Positions 28,201-35,943 are shown, counted from the stretch's first letter. The stretch: 64,000 nt of DNA from Anaerolineae bacterium (GCA_013178295.1 JABLWW010000010.1:147517-211516); one strand, 5' to 3'. The notes: a model not told the origin generated them from the sequence alone. Made by a program: numbers and translations.

Positions 28201-28396
28201 GACAGAGTGGATTGCCCGCTTTTACGAGACGAACGGGGAAAAAGCTGATGCGACCATTTGCCTTGGCTGGGGTGTTCAAAGAGCGGAAGAAGTTAACCTG
28301 ATGGAAGAGGAAGAAAAACCGCTAAACATTGTGGATGGCAGGACTCGGCTTGTTTTTCGTCCCTTTGAGATTAAAACAGTCAAACTATATTCGTAG
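25253..28396 (+). CDS. Family GH38 alpha-mannosidase
   Basis: A retaining alpha-mannosidase of about 1047 residues. The zinc site is seen in AHSHIDMNWLWPW (about residues 245-257) and the nucleophile Asp in WQPDTFGHP (Asp about 361). The middle helical domain and long C-terminal beta domain are intact. There is no signal peptide, so it should act in the cytosol, probably on imported or recycled mannosides. No ATG is available near the start. TTG 25253 is chosen because AGGTG lies about 8 bases upstream, and a TTG at 25217 is also possible. The short overlap with the GT2 gene suggests coupled translation. Confidence 0.9.
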   Translation: MKKNHSLLDVIKQRLQDKIDEVRHAASIKEWHFALSSHGGSPLLSPASSIAANTPWKPVKLPHRWSTFSGEGWFSAVFSVPREVAGVNLAGDRLELELFLTTGAALYLNGDLLVEEPSWLDTRAALLLLCEGVQTGQEFELALRCHCGDGLGLLIKADLHFSRLDRLLFALDLLCAQIAFVRFLSSSAEGAAEVASEIEREAFARFDLDALGRNDWESWWTSVERAHEVLSVYNQWAKSYVVYLVAHSHIDMNWLWPWQETLQVCRRDFEAALSLMERWQRMTFSQSQAAIYQAMEKEYPQLFEKIRQSIDKGNWDVTASTWVEGDLNISCGEAIIRQILYARKYTQQRFGVESAICWQPDTFGHPVTMPQILSQSGIKYYYFCRAGKKETLFWWEGLDGSRVLALRDDLGYSNQVTPSMVIKSAVTYAETTGLQTGLLVFGVGDHGGGVTVRDLAAAKQIDSAPLLPKVTHAAASAFFERALGEGHDIPVVCGEMNPIFEGCYTSESEIKRLNRRLENLLLTAETVEAVASIYGYQPEGLNEAWLTLCLHQFHDILCGCAIGTTCESALASMGRQVEMVEQRIQAKLQRMLKGLSDDRQTQAGQCILVFNPLGWERTDVARIPLRLFAGKTLSAIVDDKGLRLPVQVCGDQLIFIASHVPALGFRRYAPVLAEDDQEGVSSFSSDSHNVLDNGILRIRVNSVSGAIDQFYDYENRREFANPCVGWGPEERQRAGTLNVFQLLWEQPHPMSAWVIGEITQTQNLIEGAHVERVDCGPVFSSICVRHRFLNSTLTQKVFLYTGLRRIDFETTLEWNERGVPGQESPMLRVLFTPCLGVSRATFEVAFAGYERPADGREMPALRWMDISECAENGCGFSLLNDGKYGHQAHGNTLGLTLMRAPYEPQQGTDVGTHHFCYALYPHAGDWKTAHTVQRAAEFNQPFQVVIMNGQPLPHVSGVSLLSIEPSSVVLSAFKLAEVQSGRGTEWIARFYETNGEKADATICLGWGVQRAEEVNLMEEEEKPLNIVDGRTRLVFRPFEIKTVKLYS

Positions 28397-28424
28397 GGTA
28401 CGTCTAGGCTCTAGGTCAGGAAAC

Positions 28425-29408
28425 TTAAATCAGAGCAGAAAGTAAATCTTCTCTACTCACACCTGGAATGAGTTGGCTGTCTGTCAGATGTCGCAATGCA
28501 GCTGCTATATCGGCGCGCATGTAACGGATGCCCGTTAGCCAATTTTCCAACGCTTTGTAGTCCTGATTGGACATGAGATGGAGGCTTTTAACGATGCCTT
28601 GCTGGATTTGCAGGGTAATAATGACTTCACCTTGAGGGGAGTTGATGGTTTTATGGATGGTCGAATCGGGTGAATGTCCGTAATTCCATTCCCAGTTGCG
28701 GTATCGTTCGTTTGCCAGCTGGTTGATCGCTGACCACTCTTCTGTAGAGGGCGTATATGGTGGAATTTCATGATGATGAAGGGTTATGCTCAATTGCGCT
28801 ATCAGGTGCTGGCAGAAGGTCTGCATGTCCATTGGCTTGGGGAGAAATTCGATGATGTTTGCCACTTTGCTGCGCACCGACTTGATGCTTTTAGATTCGA
28901 TTTTCTGGGGTTTGGTAAGCAAGACATTGGAGAGGAGCGAGAGATCGGAATTAAACAGCAGGGTTCCATGGTGCACCATGCGCTGGGTTGTTACGTATTG
29001 GGCATTGCCGGAGATTTTGTATTCATGTATCAGAATATCGTTGCGCTGGTTTAATGTGGCAGGTATCCCCATTGCATTCAGTGCTTGAGCAACTGGCTCA
29101 GTAAATTTTCGAAAGTTGTGAACGTTTTCGGGGGCTTTCTTGGTGATGATGCTGTAGTTTAGATTGCCCTGATCGTGATATACAGCACCTCCCCCTGATA
29201 GCCGCCGCAAGACCTCAATTTTGTTCGCTTCGGCATATTCCAGATTGATTTCCTCAAAGACGTTTTGATGTCTTCCCACAATGACAGAGGGAGCGTTGAT
29301 GTAAAAAAGCAAGATGTCTTCTTCGGTTTGTATATTGCGCAGGAGGTGCTCTTCGATCGCCAGATTAATGGCAGGATCAGAGATGTTTTCACGAAAGAAG
29401 AACAACAT
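28425..29408 (-). CDS. lplA: Lipoate-protein ligase A, one-piece form
   Basis: Activates free lipoate with ATP and attaches it to lipoyl domains. It has 327 residues: a catalytic domain with RRLSGGGAVYHDQGN, the Lys in HEYKISGNAQ and HHGTLLFNSDL, plus an accessory C-terminal domain of about 90 residues from WEWNYGHSP onward. A second, split lipoate ligase is encoded at 60412-61439. It lies 20 bases downstream of the DinB-family gene on the same strand, and both are probably cotranscribed. No clear ribosome-binding site precedes the ATG. Confidence 0.93.
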   Translation of the reverse strand: MLFFFRENISDPAINLAIEEHLLRNIQTEEDILLFYINAPSVIVGRHQNVFEEINLEYAEANKIEVLRRLSGGGAVYHDQGNLNYSIITKKAPENVHNFRKFTEPVAQALNAMGIPATLNQRNDILIHEYKISGNAQYVTTQRMVHHGTLLFNSDLSLLSNVLLTKPQKIESKSIKSVRSKVANIIEFLPKPMDMQTFCQHLIAQLSITLHHHEIPPYTPSTEEWSAINQLANERYRNWEWNYGHSPDSTIHKTINSPQGEVIITLQIQQGIVKSLHLMSNQDYKALENWLTGIRYMRADIAAALRHLTDSQLIPGVSREDLLSALI

Positions 29409-29428
29409 AGGCTGTTTGGGGCTGTTTT

Positions 29429-29944
29429 TTACAGAGTGTTGATCAGGAAGGTGATTTGTGCAAGATGGTGATCGTCATGTTCGGCGAAGAACCAGGCATG
29501 ATCAATGACGCGTAGCGGTTGTTTGAGTCTTGGATGCAGGGCGCTCAGTTGGATATCGTGAATATCCAGCCGCTCAAGGCGCTCGACAAAGCGGCCGCGT
29601 TCACGGTGGAATGCGGCAAGGATGTCTTTGAGGGCATGTGTGTTGTAGTTGGCAGCGTATGTTTTTCGGTTTTCCAGGTCTGCAGTTCGCAAAAATGGGG
29701 CGCCGCTGAGGATGTCATCCAGTCTTCCCATTTCTATCTCACACAGGTCAAGCAGATGACCAGCGTGTTCTTGGATAGACCATTCTTCGCCTGGGCATTG
29801 GGTCAGGAGGTCTGCTGACAGGGGAAGCAGGCGGTCAGCTAGCCGGGCGGGCGTGCCACGCAGACGCTCCACTGTCCCTGCCCATGCTTCCAGCGGAAGA
29901 TCAAAACGAAATTCGCGGGTGTACCAGTCGGTTGGAGCAATCAT
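29429..29944 (-). CDS. DinB-family protein
   Basis: A 171-residue four-helix-bundle protein of the DinB/YfiT superfamily. Three candidate metal-binding His positions are visible: QEHAGHLLD (about residue 60), HAWFFAEHDDHH and HLAQI near the C-terminus. The family includes damage-inducible and thiol-dependent enzymes, but no reaction can be assigned. ATG 29944 is chosen because AAAGGATTGAGG precedes it directly. Upstream in-frame ATGs (29959 and 30016) are less well placed. First gene of a two-gene unit with lplA. Confidence 0.85.
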   Translation of the reverse strand: MIAPTDWYTREFRFDLPLEAWAGTVERLRGTPARLADRLLPLSADLLTQCPGEEWSIQEHAGHLLDLCEIEMGRLDDILSGAPFLRTADLENRKTYAANYNTHALKDILAAFHRERGRFVERLERLDIHDIQLSALHPRLKQPLRVIDHAWFFAEHDDHHLAQITFLINTL

Positions 29945-30042
29945 CCTCAATCCTTTCATAGAGAAGATGTAGAGATGTGCCCTGTTCGTATGCCCATAAT
30001 ATCCTGGGCATTCCACAGGGTGATCCGTTTGCTACTTATATC

Positions 30043-30071
30043 ATAACATCTATTTTTCTCTATGTTACAAT
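30043..30071 (+). promoter_or_regulatory. Promoter of the UDP-GlcNAc 2-epimerase gene, near-leaderless
   Basis: ATAACA (30043-30048), 17 bases, TACAAT (30066-30071). The expected transcription start (about 30078) coincides with the A of the ATG at 30078. The -35 matches consensus at four of six positions, so the call is moderate. Confidence 0.5.
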
Positions 30072-30077
30072 AGCCGC

Positions 30078-31154
30078 ATGGTCAGGGTCGTAAGTATTGT
30101 GGGCGCGCGTCCTCAATTTATCAAAGCGGCGATGGTTTCGCGTGCTTTGCGCCGACAGGCGGAGGAAGTGCTGGTGCATACCGGGCAGCATTATGATGTC
30201 GGCATGTCGCAGTGCTTTTTTGATGAGTTAGACCTTCCTGACCCGGATGTTTCTTTGGGGGTGGGCAGCGGCAGCCATGCAGAACAGACGGCTGGTATGA
30301 TGATAGGCATTGAGCGTGTCCTGTTGGAACAAAAGCCGGACTGGGCGTTGGTTTATGGCGATACCAATTCGACACTGGCAGGGGCGCTGGCAGCTGCCAA
30401 ATTAGGGGTGGCGGTGGCGCATGTGGAAGCTGGTTTGCGTTCCTTTGATCGCTCTATGCCCGAAGAAATTAACCGTGTTCTGACTGACCGGGTTTCCACA
30501 CTGTTGTTCTGCCCAACATCTCAAGCGGTGCAAAATCTGGCAGCTGAGGGAATTTGCCAGGGGGTGGTCGTGGTGGGTGATGTGATGCGTGACATGCTGG
30601 AATATTATCTGCCTCTTGCACGGCAGTGTTCGACGATTCGGCAAGATCTGGGGTTGGGTAATGATAAGTATGCCCTTGCCACTGTTCACCGCGCCGCCAA
30701 TACAGATGATCCTGTGCGTCTGAAAGCCATCTTTGATGGGTTGGGTAGTCTGCCCATGCCGGTAATTCTTCCGCTTCATCCGCGCACCCGCCACGCTCTT
30801 GCGGCGCAGAAACTAAGAGTAGCGCAAAATGTTCACATGATTGACCCACTGGGATATTTGGATAATCTTGCACTACAGGCTGCTGCCGATTGCATTTTGA
30901 CCGACTCCGGCGGGATGCAGAAGGAGGCTTACTGGCTTGGTGTGCGTTGCATTACCCTGCGTGAGGAAACGGAATGGGTGGAGACCGTACAGGCAGGCTG
31001 GAATGTTCTGGTGGGGGCAGATACGGCGGCGATTGTCAGGGCTGTCGAGACATTTCATCCCTCTTCTCCGCGCCCGAATTTGTATGGAGATGGGGATAGC
31101 GCTGTGCGAATAGCCGGGATTCTCTGCGCGGAGGGGAAGCTGGTAAAAGCATGA
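30078..31154 (+). CDS. wecB: UDP-N-acetylglucosamine 2-epimerase (non-hydrolysing)
   Basis: Interconverts UDP-GlcNAc and UDP-ManNAc, a supplier of ManNAc for cell-surface glycans. It has 358 residues. Motifs are VGARPQFIKAA at the N-terminus, HTGQHYD, VYGDTNSTLAGALAA, HVEAGLRSFDR..PEEINR, TVHRAANTD, and TDSGGMQKEAYWLG with REETEWVET near the C-terminus. It overlaps the next gene by ATGA (31151-31154), so translation is coupled to a GT-C-type membrane protein that may use the product or a related lipid-linked sugar. Confidence 0.95.
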   Translation: MVRVVSIVGARPQFIKAAMVSRALRRQAEEVLVHTGQHYDVGMSQCFFDELDLPDPDVSLGVGSGSHAEQTAGMMIGIERVLLEQKPDWALVYGDTNSTLAGALAAAKLGVAVAHVEAGLRSFDRSMPEEINRVLTDRVSTLLFCPTSQAVQNLAAEGICQGVVVVGDVMRDMLEYYLPLARQCSTIRQDLGLGNDKYALATVHRAANTDDPVRLKAIFDGLGSLPMPVILPLHPRTRHALAAQKLRVAQNVHMIDPLGYLDNLALQAAADCILTDSGGMQKEAYWLGVRCITLREETEWVETVQAGWNVLVGADTAAIVRAVETFHPSSPRPNLYGDGDSAVRIAGILCAEGKLVKA

Positions 31155-32815
31155 GCAAGGTGCGCGCGCAATGGGGCGGGGTGGTAATTTTCTGGCTTGC
31201 GCCTCTGATGATTGTCTTTGTGGCTGTCTGGCGTGCATTGCCTTATCTTTCCATGCCACCTGAGGCAAGGCTGCTAGCGGCTTCGCAGCCTGGCGGCTGG
31301 GCAAATCTTGCTGTTTGGGCAGTCGTGATATTGGTGAATCTTCTTGCCGCATGGCTGATATGGCAGAAGTATGGTTTGATCTGTCCTAGTGGGGTATATT
31401 GGCGTTATCTTCTGGCGCTGGCTGTGGGGTGTGGTTTGCTTGTGGGTGTTGTTGTACGTGAAATTGGCCCGGGCAAACCCGGTGCGTGGAATGTTTTCTA
31501 TCTTGCGCCCGATAGTGCCAGCTACATCCAACCATATTCTGCACACACTTCTCGACCGCCGGTGTACCCGCTGTTTATTGATATAGTGGCTGGCAGGGGA
31601 TTTGATCATACTTTTGATGACTCATTGGTTAATAAACCCTTGATGATTGTGGATCATCCATTGCTGCGGGTTGTGCGTTTGCAGAAAGCTTTGCTTGTGG
31701 CAGCAATATTGCTGGCTTGCTACGCACTGATGCGATTTCTGGTTACACCCTTGCCTGCGGTGCTGTTTCTCTTGTTGCAGGATTTTAACTTTTTTGGTAC
31801 AGAAGTGGATTATGTCCTTAGCGATACGCTGGCGATGGTATTTCTGCTCCTGATCCTGGCGGTTTTTTTGGAAATGGTGAGGGAAGCCTCATTTGTGAAA
31901 GGTGAAGTTTCTCCAGAGGGTAAAAAGCCTTTTTCTCCTTCGCTTGCGCACCCGTGGAAACAGTTGCGTTTCCCTGTGATTGGCGTGCTCTGTGCTTTGC
32001 TTTACCTGACCCGCCCGGCAGGGGTGTATGGGGTGGCGCTGCTGGGTATGGGTGCTTTGTGGTTGCTGATAACGGGGTGGCGAATAAATTGGAGGAATGT
32101 ACTCTTGGGGTTAGCGCTGGCTGCTGGGTTGGTATCTGTTCCACCGTTATATGTGTACTTTGAAACGGGAAACCTTAGCCCTGCACCGTTGTATGCTGTC
32201 TCGCGCGCTGCTTTTGCTCTTCAAGTAGCCCAGCCGTCAGATGTCAGCCTGATGCCCGACGTCCGCAGCCGTGAGTTCTTGGAGAGAGCGCTCGAACGGA
32301 AAAAAACAACCGACGCTGAAATCCGCCAACAGTATCAAAATGATCCGGTTTGGGTACACTGGTATTCGATTTTGTCTAATTCCCATACTGCTATGATCAC
32401 TTTGAGAGATATGCAGCCACCAGCGACTGGCATTGAAGGCACAAAGATTCTTCAGAATGCTTCAGCGATCCTTCTGCGCCAGCATTTTTTGGACTATTTG
32501 AGGCTTTCGTGGTATTCATTCCAGATTGAAACGGGCGTGCTAAATCGCCTTGACCCGTTTCTGAGGCATTTCGGTATTCCAACCTTTTGGTATGCTGTGG
32601 GGCTGTTTCTTGCTCTGGCTCTATGGTTGCGTGGCAAGGAAGGTTTTGTGGTCGTATCGTTCTTTCTCACGCATTTCACTAACCTGGTGATTGTGGCGCT
32701 TTTTGATTTGCCAACGCAGCGTTATTCCGGCGCGACAGAGCATTTGCTTTTGCTGGCGGTTCTTGTGCTTGCGGCTGAAGCGAGCAGGCGCTTTATTAGA
32801 AAACCAGTCTCATGA
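31151..32815 (+). CDS. Polytopic membrane protein, GT-C glycosyltransferase-like
   Basis: A 554-residue protein with roughly ten transmembrane helices. The first large external loop has LAPDSASYIQPYSAHTSRPP followed by VYPLFIDI, the arrangement of acidic residue and Arg-Pro-Pro seen in GT-C enzymes that use polyprenyl-phosphate sugars. LLYLTRPAGVYG later fits the same group. Acceptor and donor are unknown. The ATGA overlap with wecB implies a joint role in surface glycan synthesis. A similar layout is found in the 46593-48422 protein, suggesting a paralogue. Confidence 0.75.
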   Translation: MSKVRAQWGGVVIFWLAPLMIVFVAVWRALPYLSMPPEARLLAASQPGGWANLAVWAVVILVNLLAAWLIWQKYGLICPSGVYWRYLLALAVGCGLLVGVVVREIGPGKPGAWNVFYLAPDSASYIQPYSAHTSRPPVYPLFIDIVAGRGFDHTFDDSLVNKPLMIVDHPLLRVVRLQKALLVAAILLACYALMRFLVTPLPAVLFLLLQDFNFFGTEVDYVLSDTLAMVFLLLILAVFLEMVREASFVKGEVSPEGKKPFSPSLAHPWKQLRFPVIGVLCALLYLTRPAGVYGVALLGMGALWLLITGWRINWRNVLLGLALAAGLVSVPPLYVYFETGNLSPAPLYAVSRAAFALQVAQPSDVSLMPDVRSREFLERALERKKTTDAEIRQQYQNDPVWVHWYSILSNSHTAMITLRDMQPPATGIEGTKILQNASAILLRQHFLDYLRLSWYSFQIETGVLNRLDPFLRHFGIPTFWYAVGLFLALALWLRGKEGFVVVSFFLTHFTNLVIVALFDLPTQRYSGATEHLLLLAVLVLAAEASRRFIRKPVS

Positions 32816-32872
32816 AAAGCGATACCGGTGCTTGACAAAAGAGGTCAGCGCTGACGCAGTGGCCTTGTTCTG

Positions 32873-34282
32873 TCATGGGATGTAGTAATAAGCGGTGACG
32901 GAGGTGTCGTTGGTGATGGTGAGGGAGCGGGAGGGAGAGGAAGAGTCGTCATCCCATTTCTCAAAGGAATAGGGATTGGGTGGGTTGGTGATCTTGACGG
33001 CGTCAATCTGCTTGGTGACTTTCTGCACCCAGATTTTGACCTTTTTGACATCGTAGGTTGTGGCGGGGAAAGCAGGCTCGAACCAGGCGTTACAGGGGGT
33101 GGTATCAGTGCCCTGCCAGACGGTGTGGGAGGTGCCATCGGGTTCGATGAGGTCAAGGCGGGTGACAAATCCGCCGCCGTAAGTTTCGTGGATAGAGACT
33201 TTGGAGACGGGAGCGGCGGTGGTGTAGGTGAGTTCAATCCACTGGTCGCCGGAGGCGGAGGTGTTGGGTGCCCAGGCTTTGGAGCTCCAGGAGCAGGTGG
33301 TCACGTCGGGGGCGCCGGTGGCGGAAGAAGCATAGGTGCCGGAGTAGGAGGAGGAAGCAGCAGCGGAGGCGGCGTACTGTTCGGTGGGTGGCTGCACCTC
33401 AGCACCTTGTGCGGCGAGGTTGACGATGGTGTCTTTGACATATTTATTGGGTGTGTGTGGGCAGTTAGGGGTGGTGAGGACAAAGACAGAACCTGAGTCG
33501 GGTGGGTTGACGTTGGTAGAGAGGGAGTAGCAGGGTATGGTGGTGGCGGTCGGGGTGAGAGTTTCAGTAGGCGTTGGCGTTTCGGTGGGTGTGGGGGTGT
33601 CGGTAGGTGTTGGGGTGTCAGTGGGTGTGGGCGTGTCGGTGAAAGTTGGTGTCCACTCCGGGGTTGCGGTACGGGTGGGGGCAAGCCCCGGGTAATAGAC
33701 ACTGAGCATTGTATCGCCGTAGTCGTTAATGTGACGGCCTGCTATCTCGATGTAATATACCTGTCCTGATTCTGCGATAAAAGAAACCCTGGAAGGGATG
33801 CCAAAGTCTGGAATGTCGTCATTGCAGCGGACAAGAGAGAAGTTGCCTTCCCCGTCACGTGTCCAGACACCCACCATTGTGTCATAGCTGCTGCCTATGG
33901 TATCTGTGACGACCTCTCCTGAGACGGGTGCCTCAAAGCGAAACCAGATGGTGTGGAACCCCAGCATGTCGTCCTCAGGAAGAATGGCACCGGGATATTC
34001 ATCAACGGGGCAAGCCCCTTGTTGAAATACTGGATCGGAGGGCGCGTTGGTAGCGTTTTCGTTGGAGTGGATGCCGTAGTAATCATAGTCTGTCAGGGTG
34101 ATGATGACAGGTGTGTCCACATCGTCGTTGGACGGCGGTTCGCTGCCAAGCCAGTTGGCTTTTCCGCCGGTTACCGGGATCATCTCTCCAACGCAGGATA
34201 CCAGAATGCTGGCGATCAGCAAAAACACGGTGATGTTGTAGGCAATTTGGAACAGGTTTGGCTTTTGAGACTTTTTGTTCAT
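32873..34282 (-). CDS. Exported protein with PPC-like, Thr/Pro spacer and nested C-terminal domains
   Basis: A 469-residue protein. The N-terminal hydrophobic segment ends in ILVSCVG, a possible lipobox. A PPC-like beta domain (about residues 95-200, with WFRFEAPVSGEV and YDTMVGVWT) is followed by a spacer of TDTPTPT/TETPTPT units (about 205-248). The C-terminal part begins and ends with halves of an InlB-type divergent repeat (PPDSGSVFVLTTP..YVKDTIVNLAA, and later YSFEKWDDDSSSP..VTAYY). Between the halves sits a domain of about 130 residues like a discoidin or F5/8 fold (TGAPDVTTCSWSSKAWAP, QWIELTYTTAAPVSKVSI). There is no enzyme motif. It is probably a surface-binding protein. No clear ribosome-binding site is seen. 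Confidence 0.78.
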   Translation of the reverse strand: MNKKSQKPNLFQIAYNITVFLLIASILVSCVGEMIPVTGGKANWLGSEPPSNDDVDTPVIITLTDYDYYGIHSNENATNAPSDPVFQQGACPVDEYPGAILPEDDMLGFHTIWFRFEAPVSGEVVTDTIGSSYDTMVGVWTRDGEGNFSLVRCNDDIPDFGIPSRVSFIAESGQVYYIEIAGRHINDYGDTMLSVYYPGLAPTRTATPEWTPTFTDTPTPTDTPTPTDTPTPTETPTPTETLTPTATTIPCYSLSTNVNPPDSGSVFVLTTPNCPHTPNKYVKDTIVNLAAQGAEVQPPTEQYAASAAASSSYSGTYASSATGAPDVTTCSWSSKAWAPNTSASGDQWIELTYTTAAPVSKVSIHETYGGGFVTRLDLIEPDGTSHTVWQGTDTTPCNAWFEPAFPATTYDVKKVKIWVQKVTKQIDAVKITNPPNPYSFEKWDDDSSSPSRSLTITNDTSVTAYYYIP

Positions 34283-34608
34283 AGGTTTTTCAGAGACAAA
34301 AAAGAACGAACGAATTTCATCTGTTGCGATTGGAGGCTACACTGTTGGTTTAACGCGCGTTTGGTCGCCCAATCGCTCTATGATTATTATAGCGAATTCT
34401 ATGGCATTGGTTTGATTTTTGTCCGTACTGTAAGCTGGTTGTAAGTTTATTATCGCAGTTTGGTTTTTGCGCATGTTTGCAGAATTGCCTGTAAGTCTTT
34501 CTTCATACTATTCACAGGGTTTTGTCAGATAACCCAATGGCAGGTTTTTCCCTGGGCGTGCAGGTGGGTTTCACTATTATTAGAAGAAAATTGCTTTTTG
34601 AAAGAAAC
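34283..34608. other. Intergenic region upstream of the PPC/discoidin-like gene
   Basis: 326 bases without a supported gene. A minus-strand TATAAT at 34386-34391 may be the -10 of the 32873-34282 gene, with a leader of about 97 bases. I see no repeat, RNA gene or good -35 in the rest. Confidence 0.4.
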
Positions 34609-34638
34609 GACCGCCTGTTAGAGAAAAAACAGGCGGTC
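34609..34638 (-). terminator. Terminator hairpin downstream of tRNA-Leu
   Basis: GACCGCCTGTT (34609-34619) pairs perfectly with AACAGGCGGTC (34628-34638) around an 8-base loop. On the minus strand it is followed by GTTTCTTTC, a moderate U-rich tail. It lies 33 bases past the tRNA-Leu 3' end. Confidence 0.75.
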
Positions 34639-34654
34639 TTGGAAAAAGGGGTTG

Positions 34655-34663
34655 TGATATAAT
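34655..34663 (+). promoter_or_regulatory. Extended -10 promoter reading across tRNA-Leu towards ychF
   Basis: TGATATAAT is a perfect extended -10 (TGn plus TATAAT) on the plus strand. Expected transcription start is about 34670, exactly at the 3' edge of the tRNA-Leu gene on the other strand. No other good promoter for ychF is visible between here and its start. The -35 is weak, as is common for extended -10 promoters. Confidence 0.55.
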
Positions 34664-34670
34664 CTCCGAG

Positions 34671-34752
34671 TGCCGAAGGTGGGAATCGAACCCACATACC
34701 CGAAGGTACACGATTTTGAGTCGTGCGCGTCTGCCAATTCCGCCACTCCGGC
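34671..34752 (-). tRNA. tRNA-Leu (anticodon CAA)
   Basis: 82 bases on the minus strand with a complete class II cloverleaf. The acceptor GCCGGAG pairs with CTTCGGC (one G-U). The anticodon stem CACGA/TCGTG encloses CTCAAAA with anticodon CAA. The long variable arm (TACCTTCGGGTA) is characteristic of tRNA-Leu. The T arm is GTGGG-TTCGATT-CCCAC. CCA is not encoded. Confidence 0.96.
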
Positions 34753-34762
34753 ATCTGTATAG

Positions 34763-34791
34763 AGTATATCCAATTCTCTTTAAAGGGTCAA
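34763..34791 (-). promoter_or_regulatory. Promoter of tRNA-Leu, overlapping the ychF leader
   Basis: On the minus strand TTGACC (34786-34791), 17 bases, TATACT (34763-34768). Transcription would start about 34757, close to the tRNA 5' end at 34752. The -35 sits only 6 bases before the ychF ATG, inside its ribosome-binding region. Confidence 0.85.
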
Positions 34792-34797
34792 GAGATT

Positions 34798-35868
34798 ATG
34801 CGTCTTGGAATCATTGGACTTCCCCAATCTGGCAAAACAACGCTTTTTAACGCGTTGACAAGAGGCACCCAGCCCACTGGTACGGTTACCGGCAAAGTTG
34901 AAGTTCATACGGCGGTCGTTGACGTACCAGATGAACGGGTAGAGCGGTTGACAGAGATATTTCATCCCAAGAAGACAATCTATGCCAAAGTGACTTACGC
35001 CGATATTGCTGGTCTGGATGGCAGTGCGGGACGGACAGGTATCTCGGGCACTTTGCTCAATCAGTTAACGCAGATGGATGGGTTTATTCATGTGGTGCGC
35101 TGTTTTGAGAATGAGAATGTGCCGCACCCGGCTGGCAGCGTTGACCCGCGCCGCGATCTGGCGGCGATGGATGGGGAGTTTATTCTGAACGATTTGATTG
35201 CCGTCGAGCGTAAGCAGGAGCGTTTGGCAGAAGAGCGTAAGAAAGGCGGTGGGCGTGATAAGACTGCTATCGAGCGCGAGATTGCGCTCTTTGAGCGTCT
35301 TCATCAAATGTTGACCGAAGAAAAGCCGCTGCGTGATCTTCCGCTCTCGGAGGAAGAAGAAAAACTTTTATCTGGCTATGGTTTTCTCTCGCGCAAGCCG
35401 GTGCTGGTAGTGCTCAATCTGGCAGAAGGGCAGAATCCCCCCAAAATTGACTATCCTCATGCACATAGTAAGGTGGAGGCGCTTCAGGGTCGGCTGGAAA
35501 TGGACATTGCCCAGCTCCCTTTAGAGGAGGCGCAAATGTTTTTGCAGGAGTATGGCATTCAGGAGCCAAGTCTGAACCGCGTCATTCGCCTGTCCTATGA
35601 TTTGCTTGGATTGCAGTCGTTCTTTACTGTTGGACCAGATGAGGTGCGTGCCTGGACCGTGCGGCGCGGTGCAACAGCTGTGGAGGCTGCAGGAGAGATA
35701 CATACTGATTTGCAGAAGGGGTTTATCCGCGCTGAAGTGGTGGCTTATGAGGATTTGATTTCGCTGGGCGGGATGAACGAAGCCAAAGCCAAAGGCAGGC
35801 TCAGGCTTGAGGGCAAAGAGTATGTGGTGAAAGATGGGGATATTCTCACCATTCGCTTCAATGTGTGA
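34798..35868 (+). CDS. ychF: YchF/OLA1-family redox-regulated ATPase
   Basis: A translation-factor-class P-loop protein that binds ATP rather than GTP and associates with ribosomes. It has 356 residues. The P-loop GLPQSGKTT (about 7-15), G3 region DIAGLDGSAGRTG and G4-like NLAEG (Glu in place of the GTP-selecting Asp, as in YchF) are present. A coiled-coil insert of about residues 135-180 (ERKQERLAEERKK) and a C-terminal TGS domain follow. The TGS domain includes FTVGPDEVRAWTVRRG and the final GDILTIRFNV. ATG 34798 is preferred over the in-frame start at 34723, which lies inside tRNA-Leu. AAGGG lies about 10 bases upstream. Confidence 0.95.
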   Translation: MRLGIIGLPQSGKTTLFNALTRGTQPTGTVTGKVEVHTAVVDVPDERVERLTEIFHPKKTIYAKVTYADIAGLDGSAGRTGISGTLLNQLTQMDGFIHVVRCFENENVPHPAGSVDPRRDLAAMDGEFILNDLIAVERKQERLAEERKKGGGRDKTAIEREIALFERLHQMLTEEKPLRDLPLSEEEEKLLSGYGFLSRKPVLVVLNLAEGQNPPKIDYPHAHSKVEALQGRLEMDIAQLPLEEAQMFLQEYGIQEPSLNRVIRLSYDLLGLQSFFTVGPDEVRAWTVRRGATAVEAAGEIHTDLQKGFIRAEVVAYEDLISLGGMNEAKAKGRLRLEGKEYVVKDGDILTIRFNV

Positions 35869-35915
35869 TATCACGCTATGTGCGGAGATACTCAAAAGAT
35901 AGCTCTCTTGAAGCA

Positions 35916-35943
35916 TTGACTTTTGGTCAGGATGCTATAGAAT
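35916..35943 (+). promoter_or_regulatory. Promoter for the GNAT/ATP-grasp genes
   Basis: TTGACT (35916-35921), 16 bases, TAGAAT (35938-35943). The start would be about 35950, giving an unusually long leader of about 145 bases before the GNAT start. Confidence 0.6.

Noticed and set aside
32846..32857. Perfect 12-base palindrome GTCAGCGCTGAC between convergent genes
   Set aside because: It has no loop, so it cannot form an ordinary terminator, and it appears once. It could be an operator, but nothing supports that.
34723..34797. N-terminal extension of ychF starting at 34723
   Set aside because: It would be encoded within the tRNA-Leu gene, and the canonical YchF start MRLGIIGLP begins at 34798.
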